A stretch of DNA of 64,000 nucleotides from Chelonoidis abingdonii (lineage: Eukaryota; Chordata; Testudines; Testudinidae). Made by a program: the position numbers and the translations under genes. Under the pieces are notes generated by a model that was given only the letters and a program-made list of their open reading frames with translations, was not told the origin of the DNA and did not search any database. Positions 22,571-34,420 of the stretch are shown here, one piece after another (position 1 is the first letter of the stretch; the number at the start of each line of letters is the position of its first letter). The stretch is from the NCBI RefSeq assembly GCF_003597395.2, contig NC_133776.1:34568344-34632343 (forward strand). The letters run 5' to 3'.

Positions 22571-24191
22571 GACTCTTTTTGGAAGTTTCCCTTGGACATA
22601 TTTTTGGACTCTTCTAGCTTTTGCACCCTGTTCTATATCACAGGGACCTTCTGGGCTTTTTTGCACCTTATTGAATATTCAGGAGTCTGGTAAACAGTAA
22701 TTATCAATAGTCACTAAAGCCATTTCACATGCTCACCATTTTTTTTATGCCATTTATAAACATCCATCAGAATCAGATGTATGGAACATTTACATATCAA
22801 AGTCAAGCATAACAACATTGTATATGTTAATTCTTAAGGGATTCAGGGAGAAATGTGACTGACTGGTGTAGTAGAGGTGTGAGGCATCACATCAGGGGAA
22901 AAGGTCTTCTCCCCTGTACAGATCAGGAACTCCACAGGAGAGAAGTATGGAGACTTTTCTCTTTTGTGGAATTCCTAAACTCTGTAGAAGAAGGAAGTCT
23001 CCTGCAGGTAAGTGGGGAGGAGCTCCTGCTGTTTCCCACCTTATAAGAGCTCCTAGCCTGACGACCTTTAGCAAGTCTGTGGCTGCGTGTCTCCCTCCTT
23101 AAGGAGGTTAGGCTTGAACCTGAGTTCGAACCCTAGGCTTACTTGGCAGTGTAGATGCACCCTTGTGCGTGTAAGTACATAATGTGGGTCAGAATTAGGG
23201 TTGTTATGAGAATGCGTAATGTGAATTTTTGCATCTCAGTATTGCTAGGCAAATTTATGAGCAATAGGGTTTATCGAATATTCTTACAGGTTACCTTAAT
23301 TTGCCATACCCATACATGTTAAGGTTTAGTATTTTTGAATGGCTATCTTTTTGTTAGCTATTGTGTATGATGGACTCAAATTCTCCACAGTTAATGTTTG
23401 CTACATTTTTTGTGGGGGAATCCCATGCATTTTCTCTCTCCCGTTCCTTTGCATGTGGATAGAGGTGGGCTATAATGAATGGAAAGTGAAGCTATTGCAG
23501 CCTATACCCTGCTGTACACAATATAGACATATTTATAGATAAAGCTCAAGGTGCACTGCAGATTGTTTTAATTTTAATAATCCCAGGAGAAATTCTGAGC
23601 AGTGTAGAACTTCTGCACCATCCCAAAGAATCCAAAACTCTTTTTGGCTAATGACGTGAATACAGCACCACTGAAATGCAGCCACTCTAGGGCAAGAGAC
23701 GGGAATCGATCATCACAGCATGTCATAGAGTTGGGGAGGGGAGGCAGGGTTGGACAAGGATACTGGGGCAAGTTACCTCTCTTAGGAAAAGTGCCATGGG
23801 ATATTTTATGTCCCCATAGCACAAGCAGGAGCTCAGTTTTTAAGGTCTTCTCCTCCTTAATGACATTATCTCTCCTTATTCATTTTGATACTCCAGATGC
23901 TTTGTCAGGGATATGCTGTCAGATCATCTCCCAGTAAAACTACCTACTGCACACTCCAGGCATGGATTTTCTGTTGTTATAGGCTCTTTGCATTGGACAC
24001 TGAGGTAAGCAGCAGCCTCAGAGATGCAGTGTTGTGCCCTTAATTGTAGTAGAAACATCATAAATTCAAAAAATAAAGTGGTGTAGCCAGCTAACTGCAC
24101 TGCAGTTCTGAACACACATCGGCTAATCCCTGTGCCCTGAAAACACACCACATCCAGGAGCTCACAAGGTAGGTGTGACATCATATACAAT
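22571..24191. other. Spacer without recognised gene
   Basis: No supported exon. A perfect splice-donor consensus CAGGTAAGT occurs at 23005-23013 after a short open stretch, but nothing in that stretch resembles a known protein. The part at 23575-23830 is richer in GC and may be an old repeat. Confidence 0.4.
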
Positions 24192-24199
24192 ATGATCAT

Positions 24200-25860
24200 T
24201 AGGGCTGTCGATTAATCGCAGTTAACTCCCGCAATTAACTCAAAAAAATTAATCACAATGAAAAAATTCAGCGTGATTAATCACAGTTTTAATTGCACTG
24301 TTAAACAATAGAATACCAATTGAAATTTATTAAATACTTTTGGATTTTCAAATATATTGATTTAAATTACAACACAGTATACAAAGTAGACAGCGCATAC
24401 TTTATCTTGTTATTTTTATTACAAATATTTGCACTGTAAAAATGGCAAAAGAAATAATATTTTTCAATTCACCTCATACAAATACGGTAGTGCAATCTCT
24501 TTATTGTGAAAGTGCAACTTACAAATGTAGATTTTTTTTGTTACCTGTACATAATTGCACTCAAAAACAAAACAATGTAAAACTTTAGCACCTACAAATC
24601 CATTCAGTCCTATTCTTGTTCAGCCAGTTGCTAAGACAAACATGTTTGTTTACATTTACGGGAGTCTAATACTGCATGCTTCTTATTTACAATGTTACCT
24701 GAAAGTGAGAACAGACAGTTTTGTAGCCATCATTGCAAGGTATTTAAGTGCCAGATATGCTAAACATTCGTATGCCCCTTCATGCTTCGACTACCATTCC
24801 AGAAAACATGAGTTCATGCTGATGATGCTCATTTAAAAAATAATGCATTAATTAAATTTGTGACTGAACTCCTTGGGGCAGAATTGTATGTCTCCTACAT
24901 TTTACCCGCATTTTGCCATATATTTCATGTTATAGCAGTCTCGGCTGATGACCCAGCACATGTTGTTCGTTTTAAGAACATTCTCATTGCAGAGTTGACA
25001 AAACACAAAGAAGGTACCAATGTGAGATTTCTAAAGATAGCTACAGCACTCGACCCAAGGTTTAAGAATCGGAGAGGGACAAGGTGTAGAGCATGCTTTC
25101 AGAAGTCTTAAAAGAGCAAAACTCCAGTGTGGAAACTACAGAACCCGAACCACAAAAAATGAAAATCAACCTTCTGCTGGTATTATTTGACGCAGATGAT
25201 GAAAATGAACATGCATTGGTCTGCATGGCTTTGGATGGTTATTGAGCAAAACTTGTTATAAACATGGATGTATGTCCTCTCGAACGGTGGTTGAAACATG
25301 AAAGGACCTATGAATCTTTAGTGCATCAGACACATAAATATCTTGGGACACTATCCACAACAGTGCCATGCGAACCCTGTTCTCACTTTCAGGTGATATT
25401 GTAAACAAGAAGCAGGTAGCATTATCTCCTGCAAATGTAAACAAACTTGTTTGTCTGAGCGATTGGCTGAACAAGAAGTAGGACTGAGTGGATTTATAGG
25501 CTCTAAAGTTTTACATTTTCATTTTTGAATGCAGGGTTTTTTTGTACATAATTCTACATTTGTAAGTTCAACTTTCATGATAAAGAGATTGCACTACAGT
25601 ATTTGTAATAGGTGAATTGAAAAATAGTATTCCTTTTGTTTTATACAGTGCAAATATTTGTAATAAATATAAAGTGAGCACTATACACTTTATGTTCTGT
25701 GTTGTAAGTGAAATCAATATATTTGAAAAAAGTAGTTTTGGATATTTTCTATTTCAATATATTGTGTTCTATTATTTTTTAACAAGGCGATTAATCATGC
25801 TATTAATTGTGATTAATTTTTTAATCGTGATTCATTTTTTAAAATTACTTGACAGCCCTA
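24200..25860 (+). mobile_element. hAT transposon with long inverted arms, full length
   Basis: 1661 bp, starting TAGGGCTGTC and ending GACAGCCCTA (perfect 10-bp TIR), flanked by a perfect 8-bp target duplication ATGATCAT (24192-24199 and 25861-25868). The left ~630 bp (to about 24832) and the right ~620 bp (from about 25238) are inverted copies of each other with scattered changes, so the element is mostly a giant hairpin around a central ~400 bp. The termini are rich in TTAATCG/CGATTAA words. The + strand centre encodes a decayed hAT transposase C-terminal half (see 24860-25480). Stops and deletions make it non-autonomous. Confidence 0.9.
24860..25480 (+). pseudogene. hAT (ZBED/Ac-like) transposase C-terminal remnant
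   Basis: The first piece (24860-25111) contains DDPAHVVRFKNILIAELTKH, then NVRFLKIATALDPRFKN, the conserved 'A..LDPRFK' block of Ac-type transposases. A further frame (about 25095-25245) carries a Glu-rich TEPEP segment and DADDENEHA. After a stop comes CPLERWLKHERTYESLVHQT, the start of the hAT C-terminal dimerisation domain, with HKYLG and VPCEP after it (the 'YL..PATSVPSERVFS' region). The N-terminal BED finger and the catalytic first half are absent. Several stops and frameshifts. A working protein would dimerise and cut transposon ends. Confidence 0.75.
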
Positions 25861-25868
25861 ATGATCAT

Positions 25869-26689
25869 TAAGGTAAATGGTGTAGTTACACAGTGACCTA
25901 GCAGCATCTTAAAAGGCCTAATGAAGAAGAAAACAAACATTGCTATTTGGTATAAGAAATGGTCCCTCTAGGAAATATTAAACCATATTCCCAGCTACAC
26001 CCAGGGAGCTGTTTTACCCTAGTCCAAAGAAGACCTGTGCCTCTGAGAAAACATGCTACTCCACTAGCCAGTAGATGTCTCTGTTACACTCACCTACTGT
26101 TCCACATGGAAGGGATGAGAAGTTTCAGTAGGAGCTCATGTTACAGCTGAACATAATCAATCTACTTTATCAGAAACGTGAGCAAGCATTCTGTAAAATG
26201 TAATCCTAATTTTAAAGTTATTCTCATTTTTTAATTGCCAAAAGAGTGTCCTGCATCCAAAAGTATAAATGCTGTTTATAGTGTGGATATAAAAATGTGC
26301 TGCATGCTAAATATGCCACGCAAGTCAAGAATACTAAATACACACACACCGTATACCTCATGGTGCTGGGAGACGCCTGTGATTTTAACCTCTCAGTACT
26401 AAGGCTATATATCACATATGTCATGACAGAACCAGGATGGATGCTATATATAGATCGTGTGTGCCACAACAGAAGGCAAGATGCATGCTAAACATATCAT
26501 ATATGTCATAACAGTATATCCTGCGTAGCAAGCAGCTCTGCTATTGTTGGGACGCTCTACCTGACACACGGAGCGTGGCTTTGGGGTCCTGCAGACGCTC
26601 AGTCATGCCTTAATCCAAAGATTGGTTTGAAACGGGTGATACGTGTCTCACCCGTGCCAAAACTATCATGCATTTGTGCTCGGCTGCAG
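25869..26689. other. Spacer upstream of the CpG island
   Basis: AT-rich with many ATATAT words near 26405-26520. No gene or defined repeat recognised. It borders the probable PID1 promoter. Confidence 0.4.
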
Positions 26690-27170
26690 CAGCCTTCCAG
26701 TCTGCAGCAAGCTGAGCCTCCGCGTAGGGCTCGAGTCCGGAGCACTGGAGCGTAGCCCGGCTTGGCTGCGGGGAAGGAGGAAGAGGAGGGTGAGGGGGAC
26801 TCATCAGAGATGCGCTGGCTAGCGGGGGCGGGGCCGTGGGAGGGACCAGAGGCCGGGGCGCTGCTGCTGTCGCTGCTGCTGCACTGGGCGGGCCGCCGGC
26901 GGAGCTCAGCGTCCCGCTCGCTGGTGCAATAGGACCGCTCAGCGCGGCTGGCAGAGGAGCCGGCGGAGAACCCGGGGGTGCAAGTTACCAGACTTCCCGC
27001 AGCTGGAGTCTGTCCCTGGCTGCCTGGGCACTGGCCTGTACCCCGGCTGCTGAAGGACTGATCGCACCTCGCTGCCACCCCAAACAGATGTGAGCGAGCC
27101 TGGAGAACTGAACACCAGCTCGCAATCAACAGTGTCCTCCTCTCCCCCGCAGAACCAGAGAGGGTGAAAT
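26690..27170 (+). promoter_or_regulatory. CpG island: probable PID1 promoter and 5' untranslated exon
   Basis: The only long CpG-dense host-like block in the window, set in AT-rich flanks. A strong GC box (GGGGCGGGG, 26825-26833) and several further CG clusters lie upstream of the coding start at 27171. No TATA box is obvious, as usual for broad CpG promoters. The transcription start cannot be fixed, but it should lie between about 26830 and 27080. The untranslated part contains ATG directly followed by TGA at 27088-27093, a minimal start-stop uORF. The 229-codon minus-strand frame across this island (27288-26599) is a product of GC richness and not a gene. Confidence 0.7.
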
Positions 27171-27200
27171 ATGTGGCAGCCGGCAACCGAGAGACTGCAG
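27171..27200 (+). CDS. PID1: PID1, first coding exon (start codon to splice donor)
   Basis: Thirty bases starting ATGTGGCAGCC encode MWQPATERLQ, and the exon ends in CAG|GTAAGA at 27201, an excellent donor in phase 0. These ten residues are identical to the N-terminus I recall for vertebrate PID1, whose first coding exon also ends at this point before a very long intron. PID1 is a cytoplasmic adaptor with a phosphotyrosine-interaction (PTB) domain. It binds LRP1 and damps insulin signalling and GLUT4 translocation in fat and muscle cells. The PTB domain lies in later exons outside the window. The start codon has A at -3, a fair context, and there is no upstream in-frame ATG in the CpG island. 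The call rests on ten residues plus promoter and donor context. A chance open stretch is possible but unlikely. Confidence 0.75.
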
Positions 27201-29132
27201 GTAAGAGAGGCGGGGAGGAGGAGAAACTGAGGCGGGGCTGGCGTTTGTGTAAAGGAACAGGATCATGTGATTGTAGGATTTGTGTCAAAAATATGTAGGG
27301 GGCATTGGTAAGACCTTGTCTTGAATTCGCTCCCCGCCATCCTCATGGCCGTGCCTAGATCACGCTTTCAACTTTCATCTGGTCTCTCTGTGTGTAGTTC
27401 TGCCCAACAATTTAACATTGCATTCCATTGACAGGATTTACAGGTCCGGGGCTGGCCTTCTTGAATCCAGATGTGGGTGTAGGGTTTTGTTTTGTTTTTT
27501 GTTTTTGTCTTTTACAAAGAAAGAACAGATGATTTGAAAATCTTTGGGTTTGCATTTATCATGTTCTCTCTCTAAATTTATGCTTATCCTGAAAATAGGA
27601 TTTTAATTTTCTTTCTGGATATTGCAACTCCTTTCCATTTCTTTCTTTCTTTCTAAGGGGAAAAGTTTATAAAGAATCAAAACTAGTCAGGTATTGGGCC
27701 AGCCAATTCATTGACTCCTGCATACAAACAGGAAAATGTTGTTTACTGGGATTTGGATGGCGGGTGCAGGAGAGTATATGGGATTGAGCAATACCGAAAA
27801 TTGGACTGTCCAGTTATTTGCAGGAGTCATCAGTGACAAGTATTAAGGTCTCAGGGGGCTCAGGCCCAGGGTTGTCCTTACTGCAGGGTTTTGCTCCCTG
27901 TTTTTTGCTCTGAAATGTTCTCCAGATGGTCAGCCAGACAAATTGCCAGATGAATTTACACAATCCCACAAACAAACTTTTTGGCATGCCTAAAGCAGCG
28001 TTAAATCTCATAGTAAACTTTGAAGAACTGTTTAAGTGGCAAAATAAAATAACCTTTAAGGCAGAATGAATTTGAAAGCATAGGGCAAAAAGAAAATATA
28101 CTGAAAGAAGGGGACAAGTAGCATTACTGAGGCGTGCAGAATAATGATTTAACTTGAAGTTTAGAGATCAGTAAGTAAACATATAACCCTCATGAAAAGT
28201 GGTAAGTAAAGTTCGCAGACTGAATTCATTTTTGCAGTGAGGAGTGACCTGTTTAGAGAGTATCAATATCTTGTAATATTGAAGATTCCAGCTGGATCAC
28301 GGACGCTCTAAATTTCAAGGGAGATTATAAATGGGGTGGGATAACACATTTACATATTTGTTGCAAATAATCAAGCCTCAGATAAGGAACTCTACTCTGG
28401 GATGCTGTGGTGATACTAATAAATGTTCTGAAAGGCCTTATTTGAATACAAATCTGCATTCATACAGCACCTAATTGAGTGCAATGTAAGTTTATTTTAA
28501 CTTTTCACTTATCTATCGAGGCCTGTGTGTGTGTGTGAGTGAGAGAGAGGTACTGATGCAGCATCACTTTGAAGATCATGTCATGGTAGTAGTCAAAATT
28601 CTTTGATGTGCTTTCTTTGTGACTTTGGGCTCTTGCTCTTCTGAATGTGTTTGATTTTTTTTTTAAATCTATTTAAGTTATTCATGCACAGCATGTTTTA
28701 CTTAGGGAAGTGTGTGGGTTCCAAAGCCCATGAGACTTGGCAACTGAATTATTCTGGCATATATTCTGCTTTGTGATATTTCCATATTAGAAATATCAGC
28801 TTTCATTCTGTGATTATTTGGCTATACAACTGTTGCTTCTAGTGCTTCTTGTTGTATTCTTTGACACGTTACTAGTCTTTTCTTAAATCGGTTTATATAA
28901 AATTTGTAATATAATGAAGAAAGGGCCTGCATCATTAAAGACAATGGTTAAATTTTATAAAATCTTATGAAAAATACCATTAATGACAGAGTTGACAGAT
29001 GCAAAATTTAGCGTACCTTAAACATAATTATACAGTAACTAGTCTAAAACCCCCGTAAGATCTTCAAAATGAAAGATTTCAAACAATTTTACAGCTATCT
29101 TTTCTGGAAGGCAACCTGCCAACAGCAAATCT

Positions 29133-29165
29133 GAAGGAAGGAAGGAAGGTAGGTAGGTAAGTAGG
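29133..29165. repeat. Simple repeat (GGAA)n/(GGTA)n
   Basis: About three GGAA units followed by GGTA units and a GTAG decay tail. Confidence 0.8.
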
Positions 29166-29929
29166 CATGTGTCTCTCTACTCTGTGTCTATTCTTCTTTC
29201 TTATGACCAGGAAGGCTAATGAAATATACAAGAATTTTGCTTTCTTCCCCTTTGGAATTCAGAAGCCATATATATATTTCAACACCCCTCTCCTGACAAG
29301 GGAGCAGGAAGGCAGTGTGGAGGGATGGTGGCATGATGGGAAATAGTGTGCCGGCAAACCAAACCAAAGCTAGTAGATCTAGTTTTAGGCCTACCTGCCT
29401 GACATGTGTCCCCTTATTCTTAAATATATGTTATGAATAAATTCATATAAATAAATACACATGGAAACTTGAGACTTGCAGAAAGTAAGACAAAATAAAG
29501 CTTACTTTGCAGTTCCACTATAGCAACTTCAGACAGTTTCCAAAACAAATATCTAATGAGAAATAGTTGAGCATATTAAAATATTTGTATTACTTCTGCA
29601 GTTGGAATGAAAGACTTGTTTTGATACCAGAAAGCAGAAAATTCAAAGACATGCTCTGATTTGATATTAAAGCCAAGTATGATCAAGTTTTTAGGAGTTT
29701 TAATCTCAACTAGTCAGTAACAGTAATAATCCATGCTTCTTAGCCAGATCAAGGAATGCAATTTCAATGGATAGGACTCAGTGTGTGCCTGAAATGTGAC
29801 TTGTGAATGAAATTAATCATGATGGCATGTTATTTATTTATTCTCCAGTAATGACTAGATGCCCCATTGTGCAGACTCTTTATAATCACATAGTAAAAGA
29901 CAATATCTGCCCTGAAGAACTTAGTCTCA

Positions 29930-30047
29930 GGCCCTGATCCTGCAAAGACTTTTGCACATGCTGAACTTGACATACTGTAAGTAGTCTCAATGAAGTCAAT
30001 AGGGCTACTCACACTGCATAAAGCTGAGCACATGCAGAGTAGGGGCC
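29930..30047. repeat. Palindromic mini-element (GGCCCTGATCC type)
   Basis: Left arm GGCCCTGATCCTGCAAAGAC, then TTGCACATGC. Right arm GAGCACATGCAGAGTAGGGGCC. The centre TCAATGAAGTCAATAGGG is the 'attgacttcaat' hairpin core found in several copies here. Confidence 0.65.
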
Positions 30048-30639
30048 TAAATAAAAACCAGGTGTAATGAGTGGGCATAATGAATGAAAAGGTGATTACA
30101 TTGATTGGCTGAGTGCACACTTTGTAGAATTAGAAGATGTCTAAAATATAAAATAAGTTTAATACTTTAGCATAAATATATACAACATTATATTTAAAGA
30201 ATGTTAGGTTGCGGAATCAAGCGCTCCAACGTAGAAAATGCATGTGAAACTTTAATTCGGCTCCTTTGTGCATGTATATTAGGATACAGTCTGTATTTTC
30301 ATTATACTTGGCCATTTTTTCCATAGAACTCTTGTCTCATTCATCATACAGGATGGACCTGTTCTAGGGAGGGCTGAGGGTTATTTAATGAAGGAGACTT
30401 GTTTGTATGACCCCTGTTTCATTTGTTCCAGTGTGTAATGTGAATGTGAAAAGTGTGTAATGAATGAGACCAAGTCCCTATTTGGTGCTACAGGAAAGTC
30501 GTGTAAAGCAAACATTTTATAGATGATCTCTAATTGGGTATTCCCCATTTTCTCTAGGTGCCCAGTCTGAGGCACCTGAAGTCTGATTTGCCAAAGTGCT
30601 GAACACTCACAGCTGCAGCTGGGAGCCGTGCTTTGAACA

Positions 30640-30860
30640 TATAAAATGCTATAGACTGCTAACTATTCTGAATAATCAGGCCCTAGGCATCACAAATTGG
30701 GCATCCAGAATTAGAGACTTTCAGCTTTAATCTCTCTATGCCTCAGTTCCCTGCCTGTCTGTGAAATGGGGATAATACTACTGCTACTTCACTTAACAGC
30801 GCTGTTGTAGAAAGAAATTCATTGATGTCTGTGGAGCAGTCAGCTCCTATAGTGATAAGT
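30640..30860 (+). mobile_element. MIR-type SINE fragment
   Basis: Contains TCTCTATGCCTCAGTTCCC and TGTGAAATGGGGATAATACT, the hallmark 3' core of MIR/CORE SINEs, followed by a TTCACTTAACAGCGCTGTTG segment (MIR 'ctcacagggttgttg'). The tRNA-like head is lost or unrecognisable. Confidence 0.72.
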
Positions 30861-31029
30861 GTATAGAAAAGCCCACGAGGAAATTAATAATTCTGTATTC
30901 AGAGCAGGGTTTGAGTACTGTGTAGTAAATAAACCATGGGGCCACACATTGAGCAATGAGGGTAAAACAAAATATTTAATAGCTACTCATTCAGTGAGCA
31001 CCATCCATCCTGCTGATAAACAGTATGTA

Positions 31030-31165
31030 ATTATGTAATTAAAGACTGGGTCATAATGTATACATACAATGGAACAGAAATAAGGTTGCATGGGCAATCA
31101 TAAATCTGGTGTTTCCTAACTTTTGAATGTTTGACTTTGCAATGTAAATCATGTTGTTTTAACAT
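31030..31165 (+). repeat. Unnamed dispersed repeat, copy 1
   Basis: Shares a collinear ~140-bp segment with 58767-58903: AATTATGTAATTAAAGACTG, then ATAATGTATA, GGTTGCATGGGCAATCAT, TTTCCTAACTTT and TTTAACA. I could not assign the family. It is probably an old retroelement 3' end or DNA transposon. Confidence 0.6.
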
Positions 31166-32479
31166 AGTTTTTTTTGTTTTTTGGAGGGCAGAGCTGGGCT
31201 ACAGGAAGAGCAGGGTCAAGTGGAACTATGGCTTGGGTCTGGAGTCAGGCTGGGAGTAGAGTGGGGCTGGATGGTGCTCCCTCCCTGCTCCCTGTGTGGG
31301 TTGGCCTGGGCCCTACTGCATGGCCCCCTGAACATTTCTCTGTGCCCCACCCCCACAGTTTGGGGACCTCTGCTGTATGTGGACTAGCACCAGAGCGGGA
31401 GATGGGGCACTTGACCAGAGGATTCATAGGTATTTGCTCTCAGCAGAGAAGTGATAAGACATGGATTTCTTGGGTTCCATTTCAGGTTCTGGAAGAGAGT
31501 TTTCTCTAGCAATCACAGACCCTTCTGCTTCTGTTCTTTCCAAGCCTGGTTCCATCTGCCCCTCTAGCATGTCCCTGTTCCAGTCCTGTTTCTTCACCCC
31601 AACATTCTAGCTCCTTATTCCAGTCCTGGTCTGCTCATTTAGTCAAGCTCTACAGCTCCCTCCCTGCCCTCCCGGGCTCCTTATCTTAGTCCTAGTCTCC
31701 TCCTGCCCTGGCTCTCCGTTCTAGGCACCTCATCCTAGGCTCTTTGCCCAGCCAGTCTGTCTACATCCTTCCTCCCAGCCCTTGGTGCCTCATCTGATCT
31801 CAGTGTCCTCCCTACTCCACTCTGTTTCCTTGTCACAATCTCCTATTCCCACAGACTCCATGTCCAATCTTACTGTCCCTCTCCATTACTTGTTTCCAAT
31901 CCTAGTGTTCTCCCTCCTTCAACTTCTTGTCCAATGTCATTTTCTCACTTCTGTCCCAGGGTCCATGCCCCAGTCTTCTCCCTTTATCACCCCAGCTGTC
32001 CAGTTCTCTTCCCCCCTGATTTTGAATTAGACAGATCCCTCCTCCACACTGCCTGGGTGCCAGTGGTGCAGAAATTGAGAGCACAGGAGCAAGAGTCTTC
32101 CTTTACTCAGTCCCTGCTCCTGCTGCTGCAAAGGGGCACAGCAGCTAAGAGCAGCAATTGCAGGGAAGGTGCTTCTCACAGCCCCTGCAGCTCTGGGCTG
32201 GATCATGCTCAGTCATGCTGTGGGGGTGGTGCATACCCAGTCCAGCCAGCACATGGGAGACGAGAGGGGATTGAATCTTTGAGAATTTAGCTGCTAATCT
32301 CTAATAAGTCTCTACGGAGCATGTGCAAATGGAGATTTTTTCAAAGGTTTATAACATGGCCAAGTTTGAGTGGATTTTTATTGGGACGGCAAAAGACACA
32401 TCCTTGACACAAAGGGATGCCCACCCTGCCTATAATATAGTAATCCTTACTAACCTCCTGCTTAGCCATTGTCAACTGA
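31166..32479. repeat. GC-richer, pyrimidine-biased stretch of repeat origin
   Basis: From about 31510 to 32030 the + strand is an imperfect array of CTCC-rich units with recurring TCCAGTCCTG / CTCCTTAT / AGTCCTAGTCTCCTC words. No regular period could be fixed. The preceding 31174-31510 is G-rich. The translations are low-complexity and resemble no protein. It is probably transposon-derived, but no ends were found. Confidence 0.35.
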
Positions 32480-33950
32480 CAATTTGCGGTGAGGGAGCAG
32501 AGGTGATGTGAATCTCAGTTTTGTTCATGTTAAATTGATAGCAAGATATCCATAAGGAGATGTCGGAGGCAGACCGAGATCAGAGATTTGATGGCAGAAG
32601 ACAGGTCAGGACTGGAGGGAGAGTTTGTGAATCATCAGCATGAGTATGGTAGTTGGATCTGTGTGAGTGGATGAGATCACCTAGACAAAGGGACTACCTG
32701 GAGATGATGTCTGGGCTAAGGGGGCAGCCCTGTGAGACCCTAACTGAGAATGGGAGTTAAGAGGATGAGCTGGTGAAAATGAAGTGTTCAGAAAGGTAGG
32801 AGTACCATGAGAGGTCAGAGTCATGAACACCAAGCAAGAACAAAATTGTAAGAAGGAAGAAGTGATTGGTGCCGTTTAGAGTAGCTAAAGGGAAGTGACA
32901 GAGATTTGAAGAGGAGATTATTGGAGAACTCAATGAGAATGGTTTCAGTGGAATGGAGGACAGAAGCCTTATGGGAGGGGATGGAGCAGGTGGAGAGAAA
33001 CTGAAGAAAGTAATAGTAGGTGATGCAATCAGTTAACTTAATGGAGAAAGAGTGGTAACTGGAGAGGGAATGAGGCTAAAACTTTTTTGTAAGGATGGAG
33101 AGACCATGCATGTTTGCATCATGAGGGGTAGGAAACAATGAGAGTGAGAAGCTAAGGAGAGGGGAGGCGGTTAGAGGAGGAAGGGGGAGGAGTACAAAGA
33201 AGTGTTGAAGGGTGTAGGCAGAAAAGAGAGGGAGCATGAGATCATGTCAGATCTTCTCATTCTTTTCTCTGAAAAGATTGGCAATAGCCTGCCTGCAGGA
33301 GGAGGGCTCAACAGCAGGGGAGGATATAAGGAGAGTCAGCTGGTGAATAGGCTGCTGAGTTTGTGGGAAAGGGAATCATTGAGGGTGGAGAATTAGTATT
33401 GCTTGTCTAGGAATATGACAGAGTTGAAGGAGGAAAGAGCAAATGTGTAGTGGAGGACCTCTGTGTGGTGTTGTGCAGAGGTGCCTAGCAGTACAAGAAT
33501 ATGATCAGGGGGATGTGGATGCAGAGGGAGAAATGCGTTTGACTGGGAGGTGTTTGTTCTGGGAGAGTGGGCAAAGGAGTGTAAGGTGGGGGAAGAGTGA
33601 ATCAACATCTGAGTCAACATAAGAGCTAGCAGGAAGGAATGCATTGGAAAGCCATGGAGAAGGATGGACTGGAGGCCATGGATGGAGGGGTGGGGTGTGT
33701 GGGCAATGTTGAAGAAAACAAGATGGTGGTCAGACAAAAGTAAATCAGCTACTAAGGAATTAGAAATTGAACTATATTTAGTGAAGACAAGCTCAAGTGA
33801 AGGGGCCATTTTGGTGTGTGAGAAAATTGATCCAGTGTTGAAAGAGACTAGGAGGAGAAAGTGAAGAGCCAGGATGCTAAGGAGTCATATGGGATGTCAG
33901 CACAGAAGTTGAAGTCACCAATGATGAGGCTGGAAGATTGTAAAGAGAGT
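32480..33950 (-). mobile_element. L2-type LINE relic (minus strand)
   Basis: On the minus strand the order is correct for an APE-type LINE. GDFNFCADIPYDS (GDFN endonuclease motif, 33919-33908 for GDFN) comes first, then LELVFTKYSSISNS and SDHHLVFFN (catalytic SDH-type motif, about 33731). Far downstream comes LGDLIHSHRSNYHTHADDS, with HADD (32642-32631) in place of the YADD active site, followed by a motif-D-like NMNKTE. The 'LGD.I.SHG..YH.YADD' string is characteristic of L2. Frames are broken many times and the region between endonuclease and RT is much decayed, so this is an ancient copy. Confidence 0.72.
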
Positions 33951-34420
33951 AAGTCCCTGCTACAAAGAGTTTACAATCTGAATAAATACAAGGGAAATCC
34001 AAAGAACAGTCAGACAGACCAGAGGTGGGGAGGGAGTCACGCTTTCAAAGTGTTAGTTACAATGGTAGTTAGTCGAGGAGATGAAAGACAGAGATGTAAG
34101 AGAGTGATATCAAGAGGATGCAAGAGCTTGGGTCTGGGGAGGGGAGGAATAGTTGCAGCTGGTCTGGGGCTCCTCCAGGCAGATGGCGGGGCTTGGGCTT
34201 CGGCCAGTCCAAAGCTCCTCTGGCTGCAGTGGGGGGGAGGCCCTCTGGGCTTTGGCCCGCCTGGGGCTTCTTCAACCAAGGGGGGGCCACTTGGGGCTTC
34301 TCCGGATGGGGGTCTTGTGCCTCCAGCTACAAGATGGCAGGGGGTCTCAGGGCTCTGGCTGCTGGGAGGGGCTGTGGGCAGAAGGGGTGGAGTCAGGGGT
34401 GAGCCTCCCCAAGGGGGGGC
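33951..34420. other. Unassigned repeat-like stretch
   Basis: Contains CAAAGAGTTTACAATCTGAA (33965-33984), a segment familiar from old vertebrate repeats, then GC-rich sequence with TGGGGCTTC/TGGGGCTCC words. No family named. Confidence 0.35.

Noticed and set aside
26599..27288. 229-codon minus-strand frame across the CpG island
   Set aside because: GC-rich DNA lacks stops by composition. The reading has no domain and lies antisense to the PID1 exon, whose match is specific.
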